This document shows, piece after piece, positions 1-11,091 of a DNA stretch of 64,000 nucleotides. Source of the DNA: Platanthera guangdongensis (taxonomy: Eukaryota; Streptophyta; Magnoliopsida; Asparagales; Orchidaceae); the NCBI GenBank assembly GCA_039583875.1, contig CM077164.1, forward strand, positions 65,751,628 through 65,815,627. The letters run 5' to 3'. The notes under the pieces were generated by a model. The model searched no databases, had not been told where the DNA came from, and was given only the letters and a program-made list of their open reading frames with translations. The first letter of the stretch is position 1. The number at the start of each line of letters is the position of its first letter. The translations under genes were made by a program, and so were the position numbers.

Positions 1-49
1 ATGACTCGACATCAATTCTATTTGACTTTGTCGAGTTCGACGATCTGAG

Positions 50-265
50 GTCGACAAATCTGTGTGTCTACTCTAAGTGTCGACACCACATCTGGATGTG
101 TCGACACCACTTCTCTGAAGTGTCGACACAGATTCTTTATATGTGTCGACACCACTTTCCTGGAATGTCGACACCAACTACTATGTGTCGACACCACTTC
201 TCTGAAATGTCGACACCAACTACTATGTGTCGACACAGACAACTTCTGATGTCGACACAATTTTA
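50..265. repeat. GTGTCGACAC palindrome cluster, left edge
   Basis: About ten copies of the 10-bp palindrome GTGTCGACAC, or its core GTCGAC, occur every 20-30 bp with unrelated spacers. The cluster lies just downstream of the copia RNase H that ends at 285 on the minus strand. The same motif sits at the same place relative to RNase H in the right-hand Sirevirus (62190-62640), so both belong to one family. The short ORFs across it are translations of the repeat. Confidence 0.9.
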
Positions 266-284
266 CTTAGCCAAATTTGTTAAA

Positions 285-632
285 CTAATTTATGTTCAAC
301 ATGCCTATTTCAATTTTGAAATTATTGAATTTAGTTTCATCTAAAGGCTTAGTAAACATGTCAGATAGTTGTAAATCAGTACTAACAAATTCTAAAGAGA
401 TATCTTCTTTCTCTACATGATCTCTAAGAAAATGGTATCTTATTTTTATATGTTTTGTTCTAATATGAGAAACAGGATTATGAGCAATAGAAATAGCACT
501 AGTAGAATCACATAATAATGGAGTTCTACTTACTTGAATACCATAGTCTTCTAACTGATGTTTTATCCACAATAGTTGTGCAAAGCAACTTCCAGCAGCA
601 ACATACTCAGACTCAGCTGTGGAAATTGCCAC
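285..632 (-). pseudogene. Copia RNase H, C-terminal part
   Basis: The 115-residue frame holds the end of a copia RNase H. Visible motifs are STAESEYVAAGSC near the start, then CDSTSAI, RTKHIKIRYHFLR and a terminal DMFTKPL block. RNase H removes the RNA strand of the RNA/DNA hybrid during reverse transcription in cytoplasmic particles. The N-terminal half is in another frame from about 640 upward, so a frameshift separates the two halves. The very similar frame at 62668-63270 in the right-hand element has both halves joined, which shows what is broken here. Confidence 0.88.
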
Positions 633-1693
633 ACTGGTCTGCTTCTTACAGCTCCAAGTTGACAGGTGCCTGTTGTACTTTTCCTATCTACTTTGCAACC
701 TGCAAAGTCTGCATCTAAATAGCCCATTAGTAGAAAATCTTTATTCCTAGGATACCAAAGACCTAGATTAGGTGTGCCCTTAAGATATCTCAAAATCCTT
801 TTGACAACAGTAAGATGAGATTCTTTAGGGAAGGATTGGTACCTAGCACAGACACATGTAGCATACATGATATCTGGTCTACTAGCAGTCAGATATAGGA
901 GGGAGCCAACTATTCCTCTATACAAAGTTTCATCTACAGGTTTCCCTGCATCATCTTTGCTAAGAGATACACTTGTCCCCATAGGAGTTCTTATGATAAT
1001 GGATGACTTCATACCATACTTCTTAATTAACTCTAGGGTGAACTTAGACTGAGATATGGACAGGTCATCATCAGTCTGTCTTACTTGGAGACCCAAGAAG
1101 AACTTAAGTTCTCCCATACTGCTCATTTCAAATTTCCTTTGCATAAGTTTTGCAAACTTTCTACAAATGTTATTCTCAGTAGAACCAAATATTATGTCAT
1201 CAACATATATTTGGACTAGGATAATCTTTCCTTTGGATTCCCTAAGGAATAGAGTCTTGTCTATTTTCCCCCTTCAGAATTTGTTCTCAATGAGGAAAGT
1301 AGACAGGGTTTCATACCAAACAGTTGGATCTTGTTTTAACTCATACAAAGCTTTCCTAAGTCTATAAACATAAGCAGGATTGAGTGGATCAACAAAACCT
1401 GAGGGCTGCTCTACATAGACCTCCACTTTTAAGTCTCCATTTAAGAATGCAGACTTAACATCCATCGGGAACACTTTGAAGCCTTGATATGCTGCATAGG
1501 CTAGGAATAGCCTGATAGCTTCCAACCTAGCCATTGGAGCAAAAGTCTGATCAAAGTTTATGCCCTCCTCATGTCTGTATCCTTTGGCAACTAGTCTTGT
1601 CTTGTTCTTCACTATGATCCCACTCTCATCAAGCTTGTTTCTATAAATCCACTTTGTCCCTATGACATTGTGGCCCTTTGGTTTTGGAACCAA
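563..1693 (-). pseudogene. Copia reverse transcriptase and RNase H N-terminus
   Basis: Two main frames, 1274-1693 and 563-1144, cover the copia RT. The upstream one has [43 protein letters not shown] and ALYELKQDP. The downstream one starts at KFEMSSMGELKFFLGLQV and has TASRPDIMYATCVCARYQ, RYLKGTPNLGLWYP and YLDADFAGC. The stretch 1145-1273 between them, which should carry the YVDD active site, needs a frame change to read. LKQDPTVW departs from the usual LKQAPRAW. The product would copy element RNA into DNA. Confidence 0.88.
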
Positions 1694-1807
1694 ATCTCAG
1701 ACCTTGCACCTTCTGAATTGATTTAACTCCTCCTGCATAGCTTCAATCTAGTGAGGGTCTTGAATTGCTTCTTCAAATCTTTTGGGTTCCACTTGAGATA
1801 AGAAACT

Positions 1808-2074
1808 TTAGCAAAGAACTGTATTTAAGTTCCTGCTCCTTGTTTGTACTCCTTGTCTTGGATCACCAATGATCTGATGTACAGGATGATCTTTCAACTG
1901 TCTAACTGCTGGTGGTAATCTATCAGCAGTTTGACCTTCTCCAAACTCTTCATTATGTTGCACCTCATGGTCTTCATCAGCATCTTGAGTGTCTTGTACT
2001 CCCCCTGGACTGCAACTACCATTTTCCACATCCTGCTTTGCAGTTGGATCTTCTCTGATAGTAAGCTGGTCCAT
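1808..2074 (-). pseudogene. Integrase-RT linker with HQIIGDPRQGVQTR motif
   Basis: An 88-residue frame rich in Q, D and E ends in a segment reading HPVHQIIGDPRQGVQTR. A block of this kind, tryptophan/proline-rich then QIIGDP..GVQTR, joins integrase and RT in plant Sirevirus-type copia polyproteins. It connects in order to the integrase frame upstream (2078-2485) and RT downstream (1693), each through a frame change. The part 1694-1807 before RT can be read only with further frame changes. Confidence 0.7.
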
Positions 2075-2077
2075 CTT

Positions 2078-2995
2078 CTATTGTATACCTGGAGAGCTAC
2101 AAGAACTACTTGGCAACTCACTGTTAATAAGTCTAGTTTCATCAAAGATGACATGAACTGACTCTTCTACAACTTGAGTAGCCAAATTGTAGACCCTATA
2201 AGCCCTACTATTGTTGTTATACCCAACAAATATCCTATCTTGGGATTTGACAACAAACTTAATTAGGTGAGATTTTCCATTGTTAAGCACATAGCACTTG
2301 CAACCAAAGATCCTAAAATAGAATAAGTTTGGTTTTCTGTCTTTCACAACCTCATAGGGTGTCTTTTTGTGACTTTTGGTGATGGAAGCTCTATTGAGTA
2401 CATGGCATGCAATGTTTACTACCTCAGCCCAGAAATATTCTGGGAGAGAAGTATCACTCAATAGTGTTCTTCCAGCCTCAATCAATGTCCTATTCTTTCT
2501 CTCAGCAATGTCATTTTCCCGAGGTGTTCTAGGTGAGGAGAATTCCTAAAGAATCCCAAATTCTTCACACAGCCTTGTCATACTTTCAGATTGGAATTCA
2601 GTTCCATGGTCACTTCTGATTTTGACCACTAAACTATTTAATTCATTCTGAATTTGTTTGACAAAATTGTAGACGACCTTTGGGATTTCAGATTTCTGTC
2701 TCAGAAAGAATACCCATGAGAATCTAGAATAGTCATCTACAACCACAAAAGTGTAGACCTTCCTACCTAGGCTCTGAACTGGCATAGGACCAAATAAATC
2801 CATATGTAAGAGGTACAAGCACATCACTGAATCCTTGGTTTCAAGGCTATGAAAGGAGCATCTAGTCTGCTTGCCTTTTTGACAAGCTGAGCATATCCTA
2901 TCCGTATAACACTTAACTTGACCACCATTCCTCACTAACTCTTTACTAAAGAGTTGGCTAATTGTCTTGTAGTTAATCGATGACCATTCGTGATT
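2078..2995 (-). pseudogene. Copia integrase, N-terminally cut
   Basis: Integrase inserts the DNA copy into host chromosomes. Frame 2546-3013 has CSACQKGKQTR (the CxxC zinc half), HMDLFGPM with the first catalytic Asp, and IRSDHGTEF with the second. An in-frame stop follows EEFGIL. The catalytic Glu lies in an ENDIAERKNRT segment just past that stop and continues into frame 2078-2485, with MIEAGRTLL, FGCKCYVLNNG and the C-terminal part. Upstream of NYKTISQL the expected HHxxLGH zinc half is missing, which places the element break near 2995. Confidence 0.85.
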
Positions 2996-3308
2996 TTCCA
3001 CGAATTTGTTCACTATGTTTATTGACTATGAATGTTGGGCTACGATGTGGGATATTACTGCACTGAATGACCTTAAGGCGAAGTAAGTCATCAATATGCA
3101 TTTTAAATTCGGCTATTTTGTCATTGGTAACATCTATCTTTTGGGAAACGATACGGAAATTTGGGTTTTTAAATTCTAATTTGCAAACTAGTTTGTTTCT
3201 ATCCCAATGGCGCTGTGGATGAGTTCCGAATGTTTCATCTTTTTTATAATGTGCTAATAAGGTGGTGTATATCCGTATTTTTGGTCTCTAATAGAGTGTA
3301 TACCGGAT

Positions 3309-3890
3309 TCAGAGGATTTGTAGAAAGGATTGGTGAAGGGTAGGCTTCGAATCGTCTATATAAAATTCGAGATTATTGACGTAGGTTTCTAGTTTATCTT
3401 CGCCTTGGGGTAATGGAAGGGGAAGTGGACATTCGCATTGGTATTCGCCTTGGATCTTACAATGGCATGTAGGTGAGGTGGCGATGGCAATGTTGGTTTC
3501 AACTCCACCACGCTTCCTAGGCAACTCTGATGTAAAATAGAGGGTTGGTTGTTGGAGGAGGTGGACACCGATACTGGTGATCAGAAGACCGTGGTACCAA
3601 TTGACTAAGAGGTTAAGTCCTATGACGCAATCGACATTGCTAAGTCGCAAATCGCGTAGGGTGATACAGACCGAAAGAGCTTGGTCATGAGTCCAGGTAT
3701 TGTTGTCAAGCATATAGCTAATTTTATAAGTGGTGTTTAATTGTTGGTCGTAATGGAGGAGTTTACCATCCATTTGTTGGGCGTTGAATCGTTCTATGGT
3801 AGGGATTTGTTGGATATGAGCCGGCGATACTAGTTTGATGTCAAGCAAAGTATTGCTACATCTGGTATCGACGAGTCCTAAGACATCCAA
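3309..3890 (-). pseudogene. Retropepsin-like aspartic protease
   Basis: The 193-residue frame opens with LGLVDTRCSNTLLD. A retropepsin active site is normally D-T/S-G, so the third position here is Arg instead of Gly, which should inactivate it. About 80 residues on, VDCVIGLNLLVNW matches the hydrophobic I-G-x-N/D strand of these proteases, and GVHLLQQPTLYFTS follows. The C-terminal 60 residues hold a cluster (CHCKIQGEYQCECPLP) of unknown role. The start is not certain, because the same frame is open upstream of the first Met. An endogenous caulimovirid relic is one possibility; a degenerate gypsy element is the other. Confidence 0.5.
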
Positions 3891-4106
3891 AATGCAAACT
3901 CGAATTTTGAACCGTAGTTGGATTTTTAAACTATAGATATGAGGACCATGTCTTAACTCAGATGGAAGTGATTTAGCAGGTGTATGTTTACTGCTAAGGA
4001 GTTGGTATGGCTGGTCACATTGTTGGTGAATCAGTTCTTTGTAATTGGAACAAAGTAAGAGGAATTTTTTTAGAACCTTGCGGGCTAAATATCATTCTCT
4101 AATGGT

Positions 4107-4593
4107 CTAGATGCGTTTATAAGAGACCTGCGCATGTAATTTTCTGATGAATTTTGTGATTGCTAGATAGGGCTTAATGCTACGCTCAATGGCTTGAGTG
4201 AGATAGATTTTATTACGTGGATGGTCGTGAGCCAGAAAGGCTTCAATCATATGAAGATCAAATTTTAGGTTACGGAGCATGGACATGGTTATATATTTGT
4301 TCAAAAAGGGAAAATAAGTTTGCAAATTCTTTTTGGATGGTTGATACCTGTATATGGAGATTGCTTAATTGGTTTTCTATGTCCAATATTCTTAATTCAA
4401 TAATTTCCGTTTGAACTGGTGTTTGTAAGGAGAGTTGTGCGATAGGTATTGTAGGGTATTTTTCTTCAAGGGAAAATTTACAAGTTTCTATTAAACATAA
4501 CCATTTCCTCAAACATCGCTTCTCTCCACAAATGAATCTCCAGAGCACTCTGTCAGGATGTTGGTATGGATATCTGTACATCACCGTGTTCAT
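4107..4593 (-). pseudogene. Helical N-terminal part of the same fragment
   Basis: Two overlapping frames (4270-4593 and 4107-4325) need one frameshift near 4300 to read as one protein upstream of the protease. The first has a Trp/Cys-rich start followed by a coiled-coil-like run (LRILDIENQLSNLHIQVSTI). The second is basic and helical. No zinc knuckle is visible. I do not recognise a family. Position alone suggests a capsid or pre-protease segment. Confidence 0.35.
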
Positions 4594-4730
4594 CGAGTGG
4601 GTCCCTCAAAAGAAAACCAGGGCAAAGATAGCAGTTTTAGGATAAGGAGGGTCGGATTGGCGAGTGGGGAAGGAATTCCCCAAATCGAAGGAAAATTTAC
4701 AAGTTTCTATTAAACATAACCATTTCCTCA
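4471..4730 (+). repeat. 41-bp direct repeat at a junction
   Basis: A near-identical 40-41 bp segment starting GGAAAATTTACAAGTTTC occurs at 4471-4511 and again at 4691-4730, with starts 220 bp apart. The second copy ends exactly where the GC-rich LTR-like block begins. The intervening sequence is unique. It looks like a short templated copy made at a break rather than an LTR pair or a tandem array. Confidence 0.85.
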
Positions 4731-5640
4731 GCGGACACTCCTCAGCTCGCACCCCTCAATGCTCGCCCAGTTCAGTAGCGGCGGACTCCGCGGATTCTCC
4801 TCGCAGTTCGCCACTAAACCAGTACCTCCCCAGCAGCAGGCAGACTCCGCTCAGCAGAGGCGGACTCCGCGAACTCGCATCGCAGTTCGACACTCTCGGT
4901 CTCCCAGCTCGCCGGTCAACAGGACCAGTTCCAGCAAACATCCAGTCCGCTCGGCCTCTTGCGGACTCCGCGGACTCCTTCCACTTCTTGCTCAAGTTAC
5001 CGTCTCACCGGGGGTAACGTCACCGCAAGCCGTTACCTCCTCGGGCCTATAAATAGACCCCCATACCTCTCTTGGAGGGAAGAGCTTCAGCTTCTGACAT
5101 CGCCAAGGGGCTCACGATCGAAGACAGCCCACAGAAAACTCAACCCCTGCGGACTCGCTTTCCCAGTCCGCGTGCGGCCTGCCGGCTTCAGAGTCCAGAC
5201 CTCGCGGCCTCCTTTCCTCTCGTAGTCGCGCGGCCTGCCGACCTGGTTGTCCAGTCCGCGCGGTCTGTGTTACTCTCCTAACCACGCGGTTTGTCGGCCT
5301 CCTAGCTCAGTCCGTGCGGCCTCTTCTGGCATTCTTTCCTTAGCTGTCAGCTTCCTCTTTGTACCCCTTTATTTCTTTCTCTTGTAAAGGTGTACTAGCG
5401 AGTTGTAATAACTCAACATTAATCAAAGGAAAGTTCGTCGCAAGAGTGGCATTTAAGCCGCGGCGGGCGAAGTCTGCTGTTGCCGCTGCCAGCGGCCTCT
5501 TTCTCTTCTCTTCAGCTCAGCTAAGCTCTCTCGGCTCAAACTGCAAGCACAACTGTCATAGTAACCGTCTGCTCGACAGCTCCTGATCAACCTCCTCTTC
5601 TCTTCAGCCTTCCCGGCTGCTCAAATAATCTACACTAGGT
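4731..5640 (+). mobile_element. GCGGACT-rich LTR fragment
   Basis: A sharp shift to GC-rich DNA with many GCGGACT or GCGGCCT words, a TATA box at 5047, and a pyrimidine-rich stretch after it resemble the U3-R-U5 of an LTR. Similar blocks occur at 34533-36213 and 56471-56985. No primer site, gag or partner LTR lies beside it, so it is a solo or truncated LTR. The ORFs here (4664-5281) share no recognisable motif and look like by-products of GC content. Confidence 0.55.
5047..5056 (+). promoter_or_regulatory. LTR TATA box CTATAAATAG
   Basis: CTATAAATAG followed by ACCCCC, in a GC-rich context, at the expected place in an LTR-like block. The same decamer is present in several other LTRs of the window. 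Confidence 0.65.
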
Positions 5641-6440
5641 CACTAGTTAATACTTCCCATTTTCGAAGCAAAAAATCGGAATAGAGTGACAGGACAAAAT
5701 CACTGAATCATGGACATGACAAATAAACAGAGACTTAAGTTATGTGAGGTAACGGCTGGAACTGGAACGTTTCCTAGAGAGTCGTCGGCTAGAGGTAGGG
5801 GTGAGTGTAGTGGAGCAGAGACAGCGGCACGGTGGTTGTCAACTGAAAGCCTAAGCTATGCAATTAACGAGATTGAGTGCAAGCAGGGTGGACCAGGGAG
5901 AGGGGGAGGTGGTTCATCTGTTGTCACTGTCATCGGTGCAAGGGGTGAGCTGCAATATAATGGTAAAACCCCAGGAGGATTGGACGACACGTATTGGTAA
6001 TATGAGAGACAAGGTAAAGGGCCTCAGATACTAAATACATAATACTTGGTTGGCAAGATACCTAATAACCTTATAAAGGTTTGGTTCAACGCAGTGCATT
6101 TTTAGGACTCGGAAACCATGCCGAACTGATGAAAGACCGATTAAAGGAGTTCCAAACGTAATGTACAACAAACGAGATGATTTGGTTCAAAAATTGCCTC
6201 GTTCTAATCAATTTTGTCGGTTTTCAATTTGCTCGCCTCGCCCCTAATGAAAAAGCAAGAGGTGAGGGCACTAAAATTGAGAAAATGCTTGAATATGGAG
6301 GCAAGATCTTAATTAGGAAATACAATTAAAAATAGCTAATCATAAGGGGGAAAAAACTATATATTTGAGGGAAGAATAATATACAAAGAGATTGTGAAGG
6401 CTGCAACTAATAAAGTCAACTATGAGAATAATCAAGGTAG
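5641..6440. other. No gene seen
   Basis: Unique AT-richer sequence. A 96-codon frame at 5710-6000 has no start context, motif or support. Nothing else is recognisable. Confidence 0.6.
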
Positions 6441-6444
6441 GCTT

Positions 6445-6885
6445 AGTTATTAAAGACGCAAGGCGCACCAAGGCGTAAAGGGATCTTGTAGCCTAGGTGC
6501 AAGGCTCAAGGCCCAGGCGCGCGTCTGACGAAGTCAAGACGCAACCACATCCATTTTAAATAATCAACATCAAACATCGCTTCATCAATTCTACTAATTA
6601 ATCATTCATTACTATCGTTTATACCCCTTAAAATAGAATTAATGTAGTGACATGCATTATATTTGAGTCCCAACACATAATTATCTTTCACAAACACTAA
6701 ATAAAACAAATTTTATTTTCTTATATTATTTCTTTGTTTTTTTTTTTGAAAAAAGAAAAAGCTTGCAACAAATATCTCACTCATGCGCGTCATTTATGTT
6801 TCAAAGGCAAATGAGGTGCACGAAGACGCAGACCTCTGAGCCTGGTGAGCCTAGAGTCATAGGCGCGCCTTTAACAACATAGAAG
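6445..6885. mobile_element. MITE-like element with AAGGCGC-type inverted ends
   Basis: The left end reads TTATTAAAGACGCAAGGCGC. The right end, complemented, reads TTGTTAAAGGCGCGCCTATG, so the two form imperfect terminal inverted repeats about 440 bp apart. Inside both ends are further CCTAGG/CCTGGTG and GGCGC words, while the centre is AT-rich and non-coding. This is the look of a small non-autonomous DNA transposon. No clear target duplication was found. Confidence 0.5.
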
Positions 6886-9610
6886 GTAGGAGAGAATATT
6901 CTCTTGTCTAAGGCCACAAAAGGATGGAAAAACCTAGTTGGTTCTCCTTTAATGAGATGGGAGAATCATGTGTTAAATATAATAAGACACAAGGTCAATA
7001 ACTAGCCAAGAGAATCCAAAATATCTCATGACTTTAAGGGATGGTCATTCAATATTGTCAACAAATCTATTTAGAGCATACGTAATGAAGATTTTATGAC
7101 TGAGTTCGAAGATTGATATTTTAAATGACATCCAGAGCAAAAGTAATGTTGTTATACAATGCGACAACAATAGTGAAACCAAATTGTTTAGGAGAGAAAA
7201 CACTAGGAAGGATAAAGGAGAACCTTTACACTAATCTTGGTGACAATTTTATTAAAAACAATACAGACTTATGGAAGAAAGCCACTCCCATAGGCGGAAA
7301 AATCATATTGAGGATAAGAGTGATGAGAGTCGAAGAGAAATAGAAGGGAAAGAGGGCATCAAAAAGAATGTTGGGAAAAATCCCTTTATGATTTGATAAA
7401 TCAGATCATCAAAATAATATAGGATAAATGTTTGTATGTATAGATGACATCTTGTCTTAAGTGCAAGTACAAAGTCATTGAGAAAAGGTGAGACAAAGAT
7501 TCAGTTCACACAGGAAATCTGAATAAAGCCAAGTGAAAATCTGTGCTTCGAGAAGATGTCGACATACGTTGATGCAACCCACATCACACCTTTTATTTTA
7601 TTATTACACCTGTTTCTTATGTTTGTAGCATATGTCTTTGAGTATTTTTTTTGTTTGGCTTCGTTATGTGTTAAGTTATATCGCGCGTGTTATAGGCGTT
7701 TGGGTGTTATTTTATATCGTGTAAATTATTCGCATAATTTTTGTTCGGCTTGTTGGTGTGACCGGCCAACGAGATCTTAAATGCATAGGTCTGGTAACCT
7801 AGGGGATAAATTAGTTGAGGACAAGCTTATAATATTTAATTGTTTCAAAGTAACCTGTTATTTCCAAAATCTGATACGAGATTTTTAATTGGGAAATGTC
7901 CATAATTATGCCCTTCAATTTCATCAAGTCTGGCCCGTTTACAAATCCCACCTAATTTAAGCTCATTTACTACTCCTTGTAAACCCAAAATGCTACATTA
8001 TAAAAAGACCTCTCCCACTCCCTGTAAATCGGCTGGAATTGAACTGAATGAATCATTATTTGATTTGTTCGGTTCAAACCAGCGTCGTTCCTGTCTGAAG
8101 CTCGACGTCTCCTTCCTTTTCTCTCCCCGTCCGCTCGACGCCGCCAGTTTCCCCCTCGTCTGCCTCATCCACCGACTCTAGTCTCCTCCCAAGGCTCTGA
8201 TGACACCTCCTGCACTGTCCCATGGCAGATCCTGTAAACCTCCGACGGACCTCTTCTTCTAGTCAGTTGAGCCTCTGCTCTTTCATCCCTACCGCTGCCA
8301 GAACTCCCTACCGTATATGGAGACTTATTCTCTGCCAGCCTCCAGCATTCTCGGGTGGCCCTGATCCTCTCCTTGGATACCGTCGGCCACTCCTGCACCC
8401 TGCTTCAGTCGCCTGATGCTAGTGGCTCCAGCCAGTTCTTCTCTGTATCCCCCAGTCCAACCATCATTCTTGTACCTGAGCCCAAACTGACCTGTCCTAG
8501 GGCCTCCAGCACTTTGAAGACCTTCCTCCTGCTAGCCGCTGCTTGGAGAACTATGCTCGAGCCCTGCTAGTATACCTTGCTTGACACCTAGCTCGATCAT
8601 GCAATTAAATTTATGTTCAGATAATATAAATGAATAGTTATTAGTGAGAGCTTGCCTAATTTTCATCCCCTAACTATCGTCTTTTATATCCATGAATGTC
8701 TGCCGCCGTATTTCTGGGCCCGTGGAATTGTGATTCGTGACAATGTTACGTTTGCGGAGCAACTTTACGTTGGCGAGCGACACCTAGGTCGTTTTATTCA
8801 TTTATAATAGCCTGTCAAGTTCCCGTGTGTCGCATTATTTTAAAAGAGTTTGCATTTAATTATGGTCAGAACCTACAGCCCCGACCTTGGTTCACATCAT
8901 ACGTCAAGAAGTTTACTCTATGCTTCAACTAATAGTCAACACGTGAAGAAAAGCTATTGTACTCCCTTGTGTTGAGATCTCATATAAAGGAAAATGAAGT
9001 CAGAGCATAAGTATGTCCACATACATTGAGATCTCTTCTCTTTTATATTTCAACATATTTTGACTAGAAGTCGACGTATAAGAAGTCTTACGTCAGCTTT
9101 TCTGCAGAACATTTATAAATGAAAATCAAGCAGAATAAAACAAGGATGAAGATCTGATTATGACCGTTAAGGATCTAATTAAGAAATGACTTAATTCTAA
9201 TTAGGTCAGATCCGAAAGGGTATAATGCTAGCAACAAATCTACATATACTGAAGGAATGACATACGAGGAAATAATTCTGGAGGAAATTTTGTAAAAGGC
9301 TCTCTCGTCTCTGATCTTCTTTTCTATACAGAAGTTCTCTCAGAAGAATCATAACCGACAAGATCATCTTTTCTCATATCTGACGGCTCCTCTCTCAAAG
9401 GTTATACGTTTCTTCTTTGGGATTCCTCTCTAGCAAGATTCAAAATTCTCTCTACTGAATCTCAACATCATCTCAGGGGGAAATGTTGTTGTTGGTTGCT
9501 GCACTACAAGAACTAAAATTCTCATCGCTTGTTGAAGAGACTTACATTTTAAAAACAAAAATTCAACCATAATCTGTTGATAGAGTTTTGAGAATCACTC
9601 TCCCGAAGAT
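6886..9610. other. Intergenic or decayed repeat DNA, no gene
   Basis: Frames are short and unsupported: 7125-7343, 7556-7780, 7990-8181, 8165-8416 and others. The part 7980-8590 is a pyrimidine-rich GC island. The part 8860-9610 has the texture of a worn LTR 3' portion but has no partner. No tRNA, rRNA or conserved domain is seen. Confidence 0.55.
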
Positions 9611-9619
9611 TCAATGGTT

Positions 9620-10173
9620 GTATGTATAACCCGTAATTTGCCGAGATCAGAGATGACTGAGGATGGCTTAGGAGATCTTGCCCAGGTGGCCAGTGCAGGA
9701 GATTTCGCCCACCTGGGGAGAGTTCAGGAGATCTCGCCCACCTAGGCCGAGCTCAATTTTTCACTTCATCTCAGACCATCTAGGCCTGCGAGTATCACTT
9801 TGGTTAAGGCAGGAGCGGCTATTTGCAAACCATATCCCCCTCCCCCTTGAATTTGTCTATAAATAGGAAATCGAGGCACATGTAGAAGGCATCTTCACCC
9901 CCCCCCCCCTCCTCCCAATGGTAGGCAAGATCAGTGTCCACCTCACTTGTGTCGAGCTCAGTAATGGCTTTAGGAGGGAAAGTTCCTATAGATTTTCGGG
10001 TGTGTGGCGGGATCTCGTTGTAGCACGCATGTTTCATTTGTAGGAGATTCAGGGGAATTTCTTGTGCTCGTTATTCTCTTCTCGTCATATCTCATATGGG
10101 TCGACCACTAGACCAGTAAACTTTGGTCACCCTCGGGTCCAAACAGTAGGGAGCAAAAATCTTAGTTCCAACT
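9620..10173 (+). repeat. Left LTR of non-autonomous element
   Basis: Aligns by eye with 12335-12877: repeated GAGATCTCGCCCACCT words, a C-homopolymer, TTTCGGGTGTGTGGCG and GAATTTCTTGTGCTCG in the same order. It ends in TTCCAAC just before the primer-site-like sequence. Its 5' end is less clear because the right LTR has about 190 bp more on that side. Confidence 0.65.
9857..9866 (+). promoter_or_regulatory. TATA box in left LTR
   Basis: CTATAAATAG upstream of the C-homopolymer. The right LTR has a degraded version (ATATACATAG). Confidence 0.6.
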
Positions 10174-10404
10174 TTTTGGTGTTGTGAGCGTGGACCGTGA
10201 CCGGAGGAAGAAACTTTAGTGTAACATCAGGGGAATTTCTTGTGCTCGCTATTCTCTTCTCATCATATCTCATCTGGGTCGGCCACTAGACCAGTAAACT
10301 TTGGTCACCCTCAGGTCGAAACAGTAGGGTGTAAAAATCTTGGTTCTAACTTTTTGGTGCTGTGAGCGTGGACCGTGATCGGAGGAAGAAACTTTATTGT
10401 AAGA
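10049..10404 (+). repeat. 178-bp tandem duplication of LTR end plus primer site
   Basis: The segment starting at CAGGGGAATTTCTTGTGC (10050) recurs at 10228, giving two adjacent copies with a period of 178 bp. Each contains the end of the LTR, the primer-site-like sequence and a GGAGGAAGAAACTTTA tail. The copies differ at a handful of bases. Confidence 0.85.
10174..10193 (+). other. Primer-site-like sequence
   Basis: TTTTGGTGTTGTGAGCGTGG directly follows the left LTR. A second copy lies at about 10352 because of the 178-bp duplication. It is similar to the sequence beside the Tat LTR. The tRNA species is not identified. Confidence 0.55.
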
Positions 10405-10408
10405 TCTC

Positions 10409-10528
10409 ATGGCGAGCCATGATGAGAAGGATGAGAGGCAAGCTCCAACTAAGAGAGTAGGGATAGTACCAGATGAGGCGAGTTCCTGTACAAACATGCT
10501 CCAGATGGGCAAGTACCAGTTGAGGTGA
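10409..10528 (+). CDS. Short ORF after primer site, possible gag relic
   Basis: A 39-residue frame begins MASHDEKDERQAPTKRVG and stops at 10528. It is the first ATG after the primer site, where a gag leader would start, and is hydrophilic and charged. No domain is recognisable. It may be a non-coding relic. Confidence 0.25.
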   Translation: MASHDEKDERQAPTKRVGIVPDEASSCTNMLQMGKYQLR

Positions 10529-11091
10529 GCTTTATCTTAGAAGAGTTCTAACTCAGGGGAGCTCAAAACGGGTGACTTCTTCATCTCGACGACCTCAGTA
10601 GGCGAGTTCATCATTGAGACCTCAGGTGGCGAGCATAGTCAACTCGTAGGTACCCACTTACTTATATTCTACTCGCAAGATGCGAGGTGAACCTGTATTG
10701 ACGACCACATCTTGTGAATCTTAAGGTCAGGCAAGGGGAAATCGAGCTCGAATCTGGGCGGTTTCAACACTTGGCGAGCTCGAATCTGAGGAGTGGAACC
10801 CCCAAGGACTCTGCTTAGGGGGTTATATAGTCAATGGTGACACTTGCTTCGACCTGGTTTTCACTTTTTTTAGGGTGCTAACGCTTTCTCATATATATTA
10901 CATACTAACACTCACAGGTGTTTTGGTAAAACCTAAGAGTGTTTTCATATGACTTGCAATAGTGCTGGTTTTGGCATTTCGGCCACAACGACAACCGCTA
11001 CAAGAGGATCAAGGTGAAGTGCATACTCGCATGGTCTTTTCAAAAGCTTTATTTGTTCCAAGGCTTCATGCCCATAAGGTGTTCAACCCCC

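Larger units (their letters stand above)
1..2995 (-). mobile_element. Sirevirus-like Ty1/copia element, 3' pol half, truncated
   Basis: Read on the minus strand the order is integrase, linker, reverse transcriptase, RNase H, palindrome cluster, which is the copia order. The part downstream of RNase H (extra ORF, 3' LTR) would lie beyond the left edge. The 5' side stops near 2995 inside the zinc-binding segment of integrase, where unrelated sequence begins. Gag, protease and the 5' LTR are therefore missing through deletion or recombination. The RNase H end and the palindromes match the element at 62190-64000, but this is a separate copy. Several frameshifts and stops make it inactive. Confidence 0.85.
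3000..4600 (-). mobile_element. Degenerate retroelement or pararetrovirus-like fragment
   Basis: About 1.6 kb on the minus strand reads, with frame changes, as one polyprotein piece: an alpha-helical N-terminal part (4593 down to about 4107), a basic stretch, then an aspartic protease domain (3890-3309). No RT or LTR is joined to it. It differs in codon use and motifs from the copia piece on its left. The protease resembles those of plant pararetroviruses or divergent LTR elements, but I could not assign a family. It is broken by stops and by both borders. Confidence 0.45.

Noticed and set aside
4664..5281. Overlapping ORFs in the GC-rich block
   Set aside because: Three frames are open together because of composition. 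The block has LTR features and no protein motif.
9600..10210. Reading the GAGATCTCGCCC words as bacterial operators
   Set aside because: They are part of a diverged LTR pair; all context is plant retroelement.
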